A stretch of DNA of 64,000 nt, taken from NCBI GenBank assembly GCA_032622095.1, contig CP136067.1, positions 49,577,899 through 49,641,898 of the forward strand. The letters are read 5' to 3'. Every line of letters begins with the position of its first letter. Position 1 is the first letter of the stretch. The translations under genes were made by a program, and so were the position numbers. Below, piece after piece: positions 12,659-25,373 of this stretch. The notes under the pieces were generated by a model. The model was not told where the DNA came from. It saw nothing but the letters and a program-made list of their open reading frames with translations, and did no database searches. The stretch is from Siphonodentalium dalli. Its lineage: Eukaryota > Mollusca > Scaphopoda > Gadilida > Siphonodentaliidae.

Positions 12659-14160
12659 GTCGAGTTTTTTTCAAAAACTCGACTTATAGTTTAATGAGGG
12701 ACGGTGGGCGGGCGGCGGACGGGCGGGCGGGCGGGCGGCGTGTTTTGCTTATAACTCAACCGTTTATTGACGGATTTTGGTGTGTGAGTACATATCCATG
12801 CACGTAAGCTGCAGACAAAAAAGCGGGTTCGTCCGCACATTTATTACAGAGTTATGGCCCTTTGCCATTTTTCACTGATTTTAGAATCGTTAGCGCAACA
12901 ACTTCAACAAACGTTATCTGATTCGATTGAAATTTGGGATATAGGTGTCTCCCAAGAATATCTCGGACGAGTTCGAAAACCGGCCTGGTCCGATAAAATT
13001 TGATAGAGTTATGGCCCTTAATTAGTCATTTTTCACGAATTTTCAGCTCGTTAGCGCGATAACTTCAACAAACGTTATCCGATTTGATATTGAAATTTGG
13101 TATATAGGTGTCTCCCAAGAATATCTCGGACGAGTTCGAAAACCGGCCTGGTCCGATAAAATTTGATAGAGTTATGGCCCTTAATTGGTCATTTTTCACG
13201 AATGTTCAGCTCGTTAGCGCGATAACTTCAACAAACGTTATCCGATTTGATTGAAATTTTGTATATAGGTGTCTCCCAAGAATATCTCGGACGAGTTCGA
13301 AAACCGGCCTGGTCCGATAAAATTTTATAGAGTTATGGCCCTTAATTAGTCATTTTTCACGAATTTTCAGCTCGTTGGCGCGATAACTTCAACAAACGTT
13401 ATCCGATTTGATTGAAATTTTGTATATAGGTGTCTCCCAAGAATATCTCGGACGAGTTCGAAAACCGGCCTGTTCCAATAAAATTTGATAGAGTTATGGC
13501 CCTTAATTAGTCATTTTTCACGAATGTTCAGCTCGTTAGCGCGATAACTTCAACAAACGTTATCCGATTTGATATTGAAATTTGGTATATAGGTGTCTCC
13601 CAAGAATATCTCGGACGAGTTCGAAAACCGGCCTGGTCCGATAAAATTTGATAGAGTTATGGCCCTTAATTAGTCATTTTTCACGAATTTTCAGCTCGTT
13701 AGCGCGATAATTTAACAAACATCATCCTATTTGATTGAAATTTTGATATATAGGTGTCTCCCAAGAATACCTCGGACGAGTTAGAAAACCGGCCCGGTCC
13801 GATAAAATTTGATAGAGTTATGGTCCTTAAGTAGTCATTTTGTACGATTTTTTAGCTCGTTAGCGCGATAACTTCAACAAACGTCATCCGATTCAACTAA
13901 AATTTGGTATATTAGTGTCTTCCAATAATATCCTGGACGAGTTCGAAAATTTTGATAGAGTTATGGTCCTTAATTAGTCATTTTTCGTGAATGTTTAGCT
14001 CGTTAGCGCGATAACTTCAACAAACGTCCTCCGATTTGTTTAAAATTTGGAATAGACATACTTGCCAAGAATATTTCGGACGAGTTCGAAAACAAGCCTG
14101 GCCCGATAAAATTTGATAGAGTTATGGCCCTTAATTAATCATTTTTCGATTTTACCTATT
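12659..14160. repeat. Satellite-like tandem array, ~161-bp unit, with hairpin and G-rich leader (copy 1)
   Basis: The region starts with a hairpin GTCGAGTTTTT...AAAAACTCGAC (12659-12683) and a GGGC/GGGCGG-rich tract (about 12707-12740). Then follow about eight units, each containing CTCGGACGAGTTCGAAAACC, GATAGAGTTATGGCCCTTAA and GCGATAACTTCAACAAACG. Repeat landmarks fall at 12961, 13124, 13285, 13446, 13609, 13770, 13931 and 14074: period 161-163, with a final unit shortened to 143. The rightmost units are the most diverged. No long ORF runs through it. The mechanism that spreads it is unknown to me. Confidence 0.9.
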
Positions 14161-15815
14161 AATTAGTCTACGAATAGCCTCTTTCAAGTTTCTAACCAGT
14201 CTCGGTAAATTAGACAATTCATGACAATTACACAGGCACTAACAACATTATAATACCTACTCCGTGATTAGATAACTAATTCTCTTTTAATTTCTATCTG
14301 ATTCGAACAAACGGTGAATTAGGACAAGGAATAAACAAACACAGCGACATCAGGGCCACTAGACTCGGTCACGTGACGGGTAACGAAACACTCATAACAA
14401 ATAGCTAATTCTCGCTTCCGATGCTTATTTCTCGAAAACAACAAATATTATTGTTGTGCCATAATAGCGAAAGAAGAACTATATATTTCTTGTGTCCATT
14501 GAACAAAACCGCTTTTAGAAATATAGTCCCGTATAAAGCTGATGCCTCGCACAAATTTCAATCTCTTACTTCTCACCCATTTTCGCGCTGGTGGCTTTTA
14601 TTGATAACGCCAACACATTTAACCCAATTTCACCAGTAAGAAGCATTTGAGCTTTATTTAGAACATTTGTCCATCCGGTATAATAGACAAAAATTGAGAA
14701 ACATATTCCTGAATGAATTTCAAAATATATCTTGCAAATGTGCGCACCTATCCACTCTCTGTGCCTTCAAATGTAATATTGGTAACGTTCGGACAACCGG
14801 CGAGGCATGATAACGCACACACAGTAATATAATATCGGCTAAATGTTGTAGCTTTATTCACATGGAACAAAGCCGAGAACGCTTACAAGCACTGAACGAT
14901 TCTACTATCGGACAATATTGCAGGGATAGTCCTCCAAATGGAACAGATACATTTTTACGATATATTATCTATTTACAATAGAAACAAAGGAACGAATTCC
15001 CCGTTATATACACAAATAATTTGTGAAACATGTCATTATTAGAGTTGTGGGAAAACAGTTGTATTATAATGCAATCCAAACCTGATTTTGTCCAGAAAAA
15101 ACTTAATTGTTATGGAGCCCAATCGGGACCGATACATGTTTTTCGGGGCACTGATTATTGGTATTTTTTCGGCAAGGGGAGATGGTCAAAGTTGTAATTT
15201 GCAATTTCACCTCGCAGATAAAAATTCACAATTGAAAATACTCCATTTGTACCCCTCAAGTTGTAGTTATATATCCACCTAATCCCCCACGTTTCCCAAT
15301 AGGTGGAAATGTCCACGTCACAATCGAAACTTGAAGAAAATATTATAATCTATATATATCAGACGACATAATTATATTATACTATAAAGAATGGCGGAAA
15401 GTCAAACTATCGGTGCAATCTCAACAACACATAATTATTCGGTCTGAAGTATCTGGCTGCTGCTGCCCCTTATGTCACCACGACCATACGGTACATTTGA
15501 CTACTCACCACAGATCCGAGTTACAATTGTTGCAGAATAGTTTATTCTTCCACCATTAGAAATGGTACATAGAATGGATCAATAAATACACGATACGATG
15601 CATGCATACAAGACAATAGACAAAAGTGTGCATCCGATTAGGGACAAGACGGCCCACCCGTTATTCGCCCCCAGCGCACGCCCACGCTCTTAGAGTCGAA
15701 CTCAGTATCCCTGGTTATACGATGGTAGCTCACAACGATATGCGCCATAGTTCAGTATCAGCTATGTTCAGATGCTAAATTGTGGAAAAGACAGTGTATA
15801 ACGTGCGGGTGCATC

Positions 15816-16091
15816 TCAACCGTTTACTCGGGAGAAATACCAGTTTTGTTCATTTAAAAAATTAACAAATTTACTCAGTTTCTTCAACATTGATATCTTT
15901 TTCGAGGAGAGCAAGATACGGAATTTGGCGCTATTAGGATATTTGTGGTATGCCTTCGGGATATACTGCTCTCTTTCGTGAGACATTTCTGTGCAATGAA
16001 ATATATGATAGTGCAATTCATCTCCCAACAAGTTCTTATTACAAAGTTTACATGCTCTTTTGTTACGTGGCGTCCCATTCCAACGGACTGT
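15816..16091 (-). pseudogene. LINE ORF2 C-terminal fragment (copy 2)
   Basis: Second copy of the zinc-ribbon fragment at 4714-4989 with the same reading (RNKRACKLC...HYHIFHC). It exists only because the whole 11.1-kb unit is duplicated, not as a separate insertion. Confidence 0.7.
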
Positions 16092-17445
16092 TTCGATCGG
16101 TAATTACTAGTTCTAAACCTGACTATGGTGCACGTCCGTTCACATATACATCACACACCATTTTATTCAATAACAAAATTACCATAGGTCCAGGTCGTTT
16201 GTTGAACTTGGTATCTGAACATTTCCTACAATGATAAATTAAATTCCTGTAATTTCCTCTAGAATATAGTCTAAAATGCATCCAATGAACATAAAGTCAA
16301 ACCTGTCACGAAATTGTCCTGTCATAGTTCTTCCAAGTTATAGCTGGCAAAACACTTCCGCTAGATAACATAGCTTTTTTACTGTGGATTGAGGTTATCA
16401 ATTGGTACCGATGCATAAAGAATACAGGGATGCGGTACTCGAATGACGTTAAGTGGCAACAAGCAAGACGGTACACCATTGATGACGTGGATATTTATAT
16501 TTCGAAACACTGTAACCAGGTCTGGCACATCCTGAACTGATTACTTATAGTTATATTTATCGATAAGAGTTTAATGTGGATATCGCCGTTTCGTGAATTG
16601 GTAGAAGGTGCATAACGAACATAACGTATTTTACAAAAACGAACCAAACACAGCGTCGCAGAAGATTGTACCATGCATGCTTGTTTCTCCGTGCATGTGA
16701 ATGATTAATCATGGTGCCATACATGTATGTCACGGTAAGGAAGTCAATTAGTACTGGCATTGGTATGGATATTGCAATTGTATTGGGTATAAAATAATAA
16801 ATATTAATTGAGGACCAATGTCCGAAAACGCTTCTATCAATTAATATTGATTTTATTTCGAATAATTTATTATAAAATGAGATGATTTGATGGGACACTT
16901 TATTGTTCTATTTTAGAACGGACCATTCAGGCCATACCATATAGCGATAGAGATCTTTATGGTGTTCCCATAGCTATGCTGCGAACGTCAAATGACACAT
17001 ATATTAATGTTTGTATTGTTTTATTACATAGTTATAAGCGACAATGAGTCTAATTAACGTTTATTTGTGACAAAATTGCACAATAACATTTCTGGTTCTG
17101 TTAACAGTAACACTATTGTTCGTTAGATAAACGACCACACGTTTTTAGACCAGAATATATTCGATTATAATCCATATTAATCGATAGAAGCATTTCTTGA
17201 CATGGGTCTTTGATTCATATCTAATATTTTATACCCCGGTGACTATATAACACATGTTTACACGGAGATAGACCATCTTTAATGTTACTTAGAATGGCTT
17301 AGTTGTGCGATTATTGAGTAAAAAAGCTTGCGCAAAAGGCCGCACAGAATTATATATGGATAACGTTCATTTGCTTGCCGCATTGTTGAGATTGCAACAT
17401 GCATGGCTGTGTATAAGTGAGATCACCGAGTCGCGGCTATATTCA

Positions 17446-17613
17446 ATTCATGAAGCCCCCTCCCCATTCCGCGGTTTAAGTGCTACAGGTCAAAGTTCTG
17501 GTGGTGCATTCGATGTATATGGAATCGTGAATATTCAAAAGTTCCATATATGGAATGCACCTCCAGAACTTTGACCTGTGGCACTTAAACCGCGGAACGG
17601 GGGCTGGATGAAT
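17446..17613. mobile_element. Foldback/MITE-like hairpin element (copy 2)
   Basis: Duplicate of the hairpin at 6344-6511. The one base difference noticed between the two units (17380 G, 6278 A) lies 66 bases to its left, outside the hairpin. Confidence 0.75.
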
Positions 17614-17936
17614 CCAACATGGCCGCGATTTTTAACGATACCACTTGAATATAACTATAATAGTTGAACTTAGGATTCGCCAAACATGATAATACTTTGT
17701 CTTATTAATTAGATATGACATTTTTGTCCAGAACGGCCTGTTATCGAACTTTGTGTGAATATCGCTTCAATTTGCAATTAAACCGAATAATATCATTTTA
17801 TCACACATCCGAGTAATATAGTTTTCACGACGCGATAATTTATCTACTTCACTACTAAATAACGTGTATATCGATATGGTGACGTCACTCATATGAAAGA
17901 GTTGCCAGTTACTAAGAGGCAATCTAATTAATAATT

Positions 17937-18073
17937 AGGATATTACTTGGTTGGCTTGATAGTATATAGGCCTGATATCAACCATCGATAACCTCGGCCT
18001 TTGGTCTCAGGCTGATATGAGATTACCTCGGGCTGATATGGGGCCTAATATCAAACCAACCAAGTAATATCCT
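17937..18073. mobile_element. MITE-like inverted repeat element (copy 2)
   Basis: Duplicate of the 137-base element at 6835-6971, with the same AGGATATTACTTGGTTGG arms. Confidence 0.65.
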
Positions 18074-19886
18074 CTAAATAGTCCCTGGTGGACAAGCATC
18101 GCATTTTGCACGGAGAAGTGTATTATGTGTACATCAATAATGTACTGATATTTCAGTCTTCCGACATTTGATTATCACTTGGATAGTATCGGTATTAGAA
18201 TTGGAATGAAGCTTTCGTTAGATGTACATGCATGTGTACTTCAAAATGTATAAAAAATAGTCCCCATGCAATACATTAAATTGGTATGACTATACGCACA
18301 CATTTGGGTTCTTTCAGAAGCATATATATAGTTATGCATGTTGTTAATAATAAACACATCCCTGGGCATATATCTAGAAATTATAATAAAGAATGATTGT
18401 GTAACTTAATAAGATACTTTAATCAGTTAAGTAAAGAACTGTCGATCGTTTGATAACATGCGTGAGTATGAAACTGACAACGTTTCGATCCATTTATTCG
18501 CTTCCCCGCACTTTCCTGAGTAGATTGTTCGTAGGACACCATATGTACACTTCTTTTGAGAATTTGGTAGTGATGACTCTGTCATTGCGACATATATAAC
18601 CTGTGGAAGATATAAAAATCATTCTCAAGTAAGAAAATAGTCAACTCATTATATCCGCTGGCTAAAATGGATCGAAACTGATGTGAAAATGTGAGTATCC
18701 GTGTGTGACGTGAGCGTTACCCGCAGTTTGGGCGTTACCTTTTTTTATTTAACTAGGCTTGTTGTTAACAATTTGCCAACAAGTGCATATTAAAAATATT
18801 CCAGAGACATTTTGTTTCTCGTGCACTATTTAAATGAATAGTTTAGCTCCGTTTAGCGGCTGTATTGGCAATTAAAGTTATTTTTTTTTAGCGCAATCGC
18901 AATTTTCTATACGTCGACAATAGGCAAGTTAAACTAGTTGGGAAGGCATCACGAATAACTCGAAACATCTAATGGAAATTATTCTAATCCTTCCATTTAA
19001 TTTTTTTACTCAGCCTTCTCTCCGGTGGGTCTACTAGTGGTCAATTGAACAACAAAGTTATACAGAACTCAGTACTTACTTTGAGGTGATAAATCCGTCG
19101 GCCATTTGTACACTAAAAATAGTAACCACGTGACCAAGTTTGGTGGCCCTGGACATTGCATGAGAATAAAAGCACATCGGTGATACTGGGTGCAATTTAT
19201 CTGATCTTCGATTTTGAAGAACCCCCGATTCCTACCGAAAGATATTCGGCATTACTCGGTTTGACGTCTGGGTGTATTCTGCACATACTCCGAACAGATC
19301 CCCAATTTGTAACATACCCGAGCTACGGGACATAACTCTAATCCATACATGCCAAGTTTCATCAAGACATTTCGCCGTATTGAAGGAACAAACACCACAG
19401 TCAAGTCGAAACGTGAAATGTGTACCTATTTAAGCACTGTATAAATAGGTAGTGATTGGTAGTGCAGTGAACACGAGTATAGCATGTTGGAATTGATGTT
19501 TTCAATAGTAGACTATACTTCTACTATGTCGGCACTTAATGATTAAAACAATTTATTTATTTACTTTGTGCGCTTATTTTTTTATTATTTTTTTTTAAAG
19601 GCTTTTTCGTAACGTCTGGTGGCGTTCTACACCACCGTAACTGACTGTTCTGTGTCTGTTCAAAGTCAAACTATAGACGTATATAAATATCGTCTGCATG
19701 ATTGTTAAAAAACAATTTTCATTCATGATTGATTGACATTCAATAATTAATTAATTGTTAATTCGTCTTTATTATATATACGGTATTTTTATAATCGCAG
19801 AGTACACAAATAAATGTAAATTATAACATCAAATAAAACACACAACGGCAGTCAACATCAACAAAAACAACAGCGAAGTATACTCA

Positions 19887-19964
19887 GATCTCCGATGTTG
19901 AAGATCCCCCGGAGATACCCGAATCGGCTCGGCAATATTCGGGGGATCTTCAAAATCGAAGATC
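19887..19964. repeat. Hairpin repeat with 25-base arms (copy 2)
   Basis: Duplicate of the hairpin at 8785-8862. Confidence 0.6.
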
Positions 19965-20495
19965 CGCGTCCTTGCATACTGGGTCACCAAGCGAGCAAGT
20001 GGACCGAATCATGTTTTTCACGTTCATGTCAGAATGACGCGACGTTTTATTGCAGCAGCCCGGTGTGCACTGAGGGGGCGATCAAAGAAGTACCTCTTTT
20101 TAATGTGATGTTATGCCAGTAATCGATGCGTATTTTCAGAAATGTAGAACATTGTATGCATTTGCGGGGGCTCCATCCCATTCACAGCCAACTCATTCGG
20201 CATTAAATGACAACTATAGCTACCGTAGGGCGTAGGCTTTGTGTCCGTATATAGCATATAACTTGACATGGGCTTGAACTGGTCATGCTCGCCCAGCGTC
20301 GATCTCTACTCTTGGCGCACCGGACCAGCTCAGCAAAATGCCCTGCCATATAAATACGCGCTTAATAATAACCACATATATGACGTCATCGTCATCCATC
20401 ATTCATCGGACCTCCAGAGAGCTTGGATCGCCACCTCTTATGATGAACTCGCCACCGCTAATCCCAATTAGTATCACTAGTATGCATGTCACGCA

Positions 20496-21075
20496 TTGTC
20501 TGAGCTGGTCACTCCACGCTTACAAAGGCGGATACCAGTTGATTCTAGCAAAGCCCTTTTCAGGGCTCTCTATCGGGAGGGGACTGGAAAATACCAGATC
20601 AGCGCGGAAGCCTCGCTGAAGGAAAAAGAAAACACCATCAAGGAAAAAAAGAGATGCCGAGAGACTAGCAGCATGGAAAGTGAAAAAGTCGACGGAAACT
20701 CCACCAGTCAACTCCACCCACGCAGTCGATATCCAGGCCCAGTCTGTCCAGGAGATGGAATCACCACAACCATCACCACCACGGCCAGACGAGGATACTG
20801 AAGACGAAAACGAGGACCCCTCTGACTTCGTCCCGAAGACTCCGGAGTGTACCGAGCCGGAGCCTTCACCCTCAACCCAAGCAGAAACCGCCGGAACCAT
20901 GAGAGGAACCGTCAAGAAACCGATAAAAATAATGACCTTCAATTCAATTGCTGAAATTTTCGACACCCTTCCACCGCCGACCTCACATCTTCCTTCGCCA
21001 CCATCATCTTCCACTTCACCACCACCGAAGAAAAGAAAGGAAGAAAAGAAAAAGAATAAACCAAGCAACAGCTAG
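20496..21075 (+). CDS. Unrecognised Pro/Ser/Glu-rich ORF pair (copy 2)
   Basis: Duplicate of 9394-9973. Both frames give the same amino-acid sequences as copy 1, ending in the Lys-rich tail. The same caution applies: no domain is recognised and it may be retroelement-derived. Confidence 0.3.
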
Positions 21076-21450
21076 AGTCCAACTTCACCTGACCCACCTG
21101 AGCCACGGCCTAGACAATCGTTGGTACTTACAAGACCAAATAAAAAATCAAGTCAGGGCCTAAGGGCGATCTTCGGATGAGCCCATCATCATCCTCGTGC
21201 CGCCCTTCGGGCGAACACGCAAATCCTTACACAACAACCACATATATGATATATATAAATCAAGTTAATTAAATGACTAAAACTGAATACATCCTAGAAA
21301 GATCTAAAATGAACACGGAAATTAATTAAATGTATTATGATTATATTATGCGTGATGGTGCACACGTGACTGTAGGCCTATATATTATTTGTATATAATT
21401 ATTTGTAATTTGTCTAGAATGTCTTATATATAGATGTTAGACAATAAATA

Positions 21451-22637
21451 TGATGATGATGATGATCGATATATGCAACTCATATGCTCTGAATTGGCGA
21501 TTTATGTTCTCGAACACCAAAAGTATTGTTGTTGTATTCAACGAGTCGGTGCATCAACACGAGCGCAGCAACAGAACTTGGACAATCGGAGACCAAACGC
21601 TCCCTGAGACGACAGACTGTGTGCATTTAGGGATAAAACAGTACAAGTTCAAGAATAGTAATATCAGGGCCTCTGATATTTCTGATAAGCTTAGAAAAAC
21701 ATTATTCGCAATTGCTGGAAGAAATATCACGAAACAATGCACTCCGCCCACGATGACCTCTCTCTTAAAAACTATTGTTCTGCCAAAATGTCTCTATGGG
21801 TGTGAAAGTCTGACCTCTACTGATTCCAATGTTTACTGTGTGGAGAAAGCTTATCGCTCGTGTGTTAAACATATAACTCGGACTCCTACTGTTATTTCAA
21901 TGAGCCTGTTAGGTCTTATGCCACTCGAAAACGAAATTCACATAAATAAACTTTCATTCCTCGCTGATCTAATTTACCTTCCCGACGGGAATTTTCTTAT
22001 ATATATTCTTCTTACACAGCCTCTTCGGACGTGCGACAACAGGGTTTGTTTCAGACATTACACAGTTACTTCGGCAATACAATCTGCACGCGTATCTGGA
22101 TACTTTCGTGGCGACGGGCGAATTTCCTTCTAAATCAGCATGGAAGCACCTCTGCAAATCAACAGTACAGTCCCAATATGTTATACAATGGAAAACTACA
22201 GTGGACCGAGATATCTCACTTAATTTGTTCGCATTGTCATTTTGGAGTATTTGGACATTGCTGAAAAGGCACCCTAGCGCGTCTCAAGCTCTGAAAAACT
22301 CGCTTTACTGCTCAACAGAACTAGGGCCTATACATTTTATAATGATCGCACGTGTCGCGCTTGTTGTAACGTGATTCAGAATGACATACTACACGCCCTT
22401 CGTTATTGTACAGCAGCCAATTCACTTGCGCTTCGGAATTCGTTCTGAGAATATATTATTGATCAGGTTGGTCTCTCGACCTTTCTGTACATGGATTCTG
22501 GAGATGATATGTCTCTGTTAGCCCTGCTTCTGGGCGGTGAGCCAATTAACTCACCCGCCGAACTTGACAATAATATAGAAACTATAATTCTCGACATGGC
22601 TCACTTCATTTATGTTATGTGTCATCTGATTCAGTAA
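21451..22637 (+). pseudogene. LINE ORF2 C-terminal fragment (copy 2)
   Basis: Duplicate of 10349-11535, with the same two frameshifts and the same zinc-ribbon end. Shared frameshifts show that the decay preceded the 11.1-kb duplication. Confidence 0.85.
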
Positions 22638-22941
22638 CAATTACTTTATGTAAATAAATATGTGTTTGCGCATAAAACAAAATCGCATTCGCATGGACGG
22701 GTCTCTTCAAGATATGACGCCTTCGATCAGCCACGCAACGGTTCTGTTTTCTTAAACATATCCATTTGCTGCATAATATATATTTCCATGTATGTATATT
22801 TTCTTCTCCTACAAGGAGGTATACAATAAAATATAACTACTCGTTCACGCCTCATTGATATCTTCCCTTTTCTGCGTGCAGAAATTATTTTCCGCCTAAT
22901 TTACTACGTTCAAACGTCGGAAATTATATTTGCAGTGGTAA

Positions 22942-23269
22942 CTTTATTCATCAAACGAATTCCAGAAACAAGACAGTACATTTTGAAAGGGAAAGTATAA
23001 CAATAATGCAGGGTCTATGTCACTCTATTTTCGCAGAATTTTAAACAAATTCCCATTATTTAACTATACTTTCAAGTTCACTTCTTGGTACAGAGAAAAT
23101 TAATAATTCAAGTTTTTCTGTAATACTCTATCGGATATCTATGCATATTTATTTGTTCAAGCCAACATTTTTGAACTTTACTCTCGATTATTGTCAATCA
23201 GCAAGCCGGTCAAAATTTACTGCCAGCCGCAGACACGTCTTGGTTTTGGAATTCGTTTGATGAATAAAG
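22942..23269. mobile_element. TIR element (copy 2)
   Basis: Duplicate of the 328-base inverted-end element at 11840-12167. Confidence 0.55.
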
Positions 23270-23760
23270 ATGGAAAATTGGCCACAAACACATCTGATGA
23301 ATTAAAAAAGGTATGAGTGGCGGAACATATATGGGCATTTATAGATTATTTTTTTTTTTTTAAATAATTTTTATTGAAAGAGTCAGATGATTTTACGTGC
23401 AAATTGAATGGTTGTACATGTTGGATACAACATAACTATAATATTCATCTGATACATACATTCAGGTATACACTCATTCACGCACTCACGCTTGCACTCT
23501 TACTTACATCAACCGGCATTCAGTGGCTCTAAACAGGCTATCGGGAAATCTTTGATATTGTAATTTAAATCATGATATACAACCGAGAATGATTTGAATT
23601 TTTTTATTTTTCATTTTTTGTTTCGGTTTAGCACGACACTCAACTGAAGGGTGACTATAATTACTATAATTGAAGAGAGTAAGAGGTAGAACGGAATCAT
23701 AATTATTAAAGGAAAAAGCGCGAGTCTGATGAGTATATATCAAGAAATGTATGCTTTTTA

Positions 23761-25262
23761 GTCGAGTTTTTTTCAAAAACTCGACTTATAGTTTAATGAG
23801 GGACGGTGGGCGGGCGGCGGACGGGCGGGCGGGCGGGCGGCGTGTTTTGCTTATAACTCAACCGTTTATTGACGGATTTTGGTGTGTGAGTACATATCCA
23901 TGCACGTAAGCTGCAGACAAAAAAGCGGGTTCGTCCGCACATTTATTACAGAGTTATGGCCCTTTGCCATTTTTCACTGATTTTAGAATCGTTAGCGCAA
24001 CAACTTCAACAAACGTTATCTGATTCGATTGAAATTTGGGATATAGGTGTCTCCCAAGAATATCTCGGACGAGTTCGAAAACCGGCCTGGTCCGATAAAA
24101 TTTGATAGAGTTATGGCCCTTAATTAGTCATTTTTCACGAATTTTCAGCTCGTTAGCGCGATAACTTCAACAAACGTTATCCGATTTGATATTGAAATTT
24201 GGTATATAGGTGTCTCCCAAGAATATCTCGGACGAGTTCGAAAACCGGCCTGGTCCGATAAAATTTGATAGAGTTATGGCCCTTAATTGGTCATTTTTCA
24301 CGAATGTTCAGCTCGTTAGCGCGATAACTTCAACAAACGTTATCCGATTTGATTGAAATTTTGTATATAGGTGTCTCCCAAGAATATCTCGGACGAGTTC
24401 GAAAACCGGCCTGGTCCGATAAAATTTTATAGAGTTATGGCCCTTAATTAGTCATTTTTCACGAATTTTCAGCTCGTTGGCGCGATAACTTCAACAAACG
24501 TTATCCGATTTGATTGAAATTTTGTATATAGGTGTCTCCCAAGAATATCTCGGACGAGTTCGAAAACCGGCCTGTTCCAATAAAATTTGATAGAGTTATG
24601 GCCCTTAATTAGTCATTTTTCACGAATGTTCAGCTCGTTAGCGCGATAACTTCAACAAACGTTATCCGATTTGATATTGAAATTTGGTATATAGGTGTCT
24701 CCCAAGAATATCTCGGACGAGTTCGAAAACCGGCCTGGTCCGATAAAATTTGATAGAGTTATGGCCCTTAATTAGTCATTTTTCACGAATTTTCAGCTCG
24801 TTAGCGCGATAATTTAACAAACATCATCCTATTTGATTGAAATTTTGATATATAGGTGTCTCCCAAGAATACCTCGGACGAGTTAGAAAACCGGCCCGGT
24901 CCGATAAAATTTGATAGAGTTATGGTCCTTAAGTAGTCATTTTGTACGATTTTTTAGCTCGTTAGCGCGATAACTTCAACAAACGTCATCCGATTCAACT
25001 AAAATTTGGTATATTAGTGTCTTCCAATAATATCCTGGACGAGTTCGAAAATTTTGATAGAGTTATGGTCCTTAATTAGTCATTTTTCGTGAATGTTTAG
25101 CTCGTTAGCGCGATAACTTCAACAAACGTCCTCCGATTTGTTTAAAATTTGGAATAGACATACTTGCCAAGAATATTTCGGACGAGTTCGAAAACAAGCC
25201 TGGCCCGATAAAATTTGATAGAGTTATGGCCCTTAATTAATCATTTTTCGATTTTACCTATT
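23761..25262. repeat. Satellite-like ~161-bp tandem array (copy 2)
   Basis: Duplicate of 12659-14160, including the GTCGAG hairpin, the G-rich tract and the same order of diverged units. The preserved unit order shows that the array was copied as a block and not homogenised since. Confidence 0.9.
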
Positions 25263-25373
25263 AATTAGTCTACCGATACTGATGCACACAAATTGGCGGT
25301 AGCCACCGGCGGTAGCCACCGGCGGTAAGCCACCGAAAACGAGACACAGCATCTCTGATGCCACCTCTTGTTT

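Larger units (their letters stand above)
3068..14169. repeat. 11,102-bp tandem duplication, copy 1
   Basis: The sequence from 3068 (ACGAATAGCCTC...) reappears at 14170 with a constant offset of 11,102 bases, and the two copies abut directly. One difference was noticed: A at 6278 against G at 17380. A full base-by-base comparison was not done. The left edge is abrupt: the base before ACGAATAG differs (...AATCC at 3067, ...AGTCT at 14169). The unit ends in the satellite array at 12659-14160. It contains only repeats and broken elements, each listed separately; 3068-4713, 5000-6343, 6972-8784, 8863-9393 and 11536-11839 show no gene. The high identity means a very recent event or an assembly duplication. 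Confidence 0.95.
14170..25271. repeat. 11,102-bp tandem duplication, copy 2
   Basis: This is the second copy of the unit at 3068-14169, in the same orientation and directly adjacent. The match continues through AATTAGTCTAC (14161-14171 against 25263-25273) and breaks at 25274, where copy 2 runs into the 3' flank of an L1-like element (CCGATACTGATGCAC). Gene-free stretches mirror those of copy 1. Confidence 0.95.
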
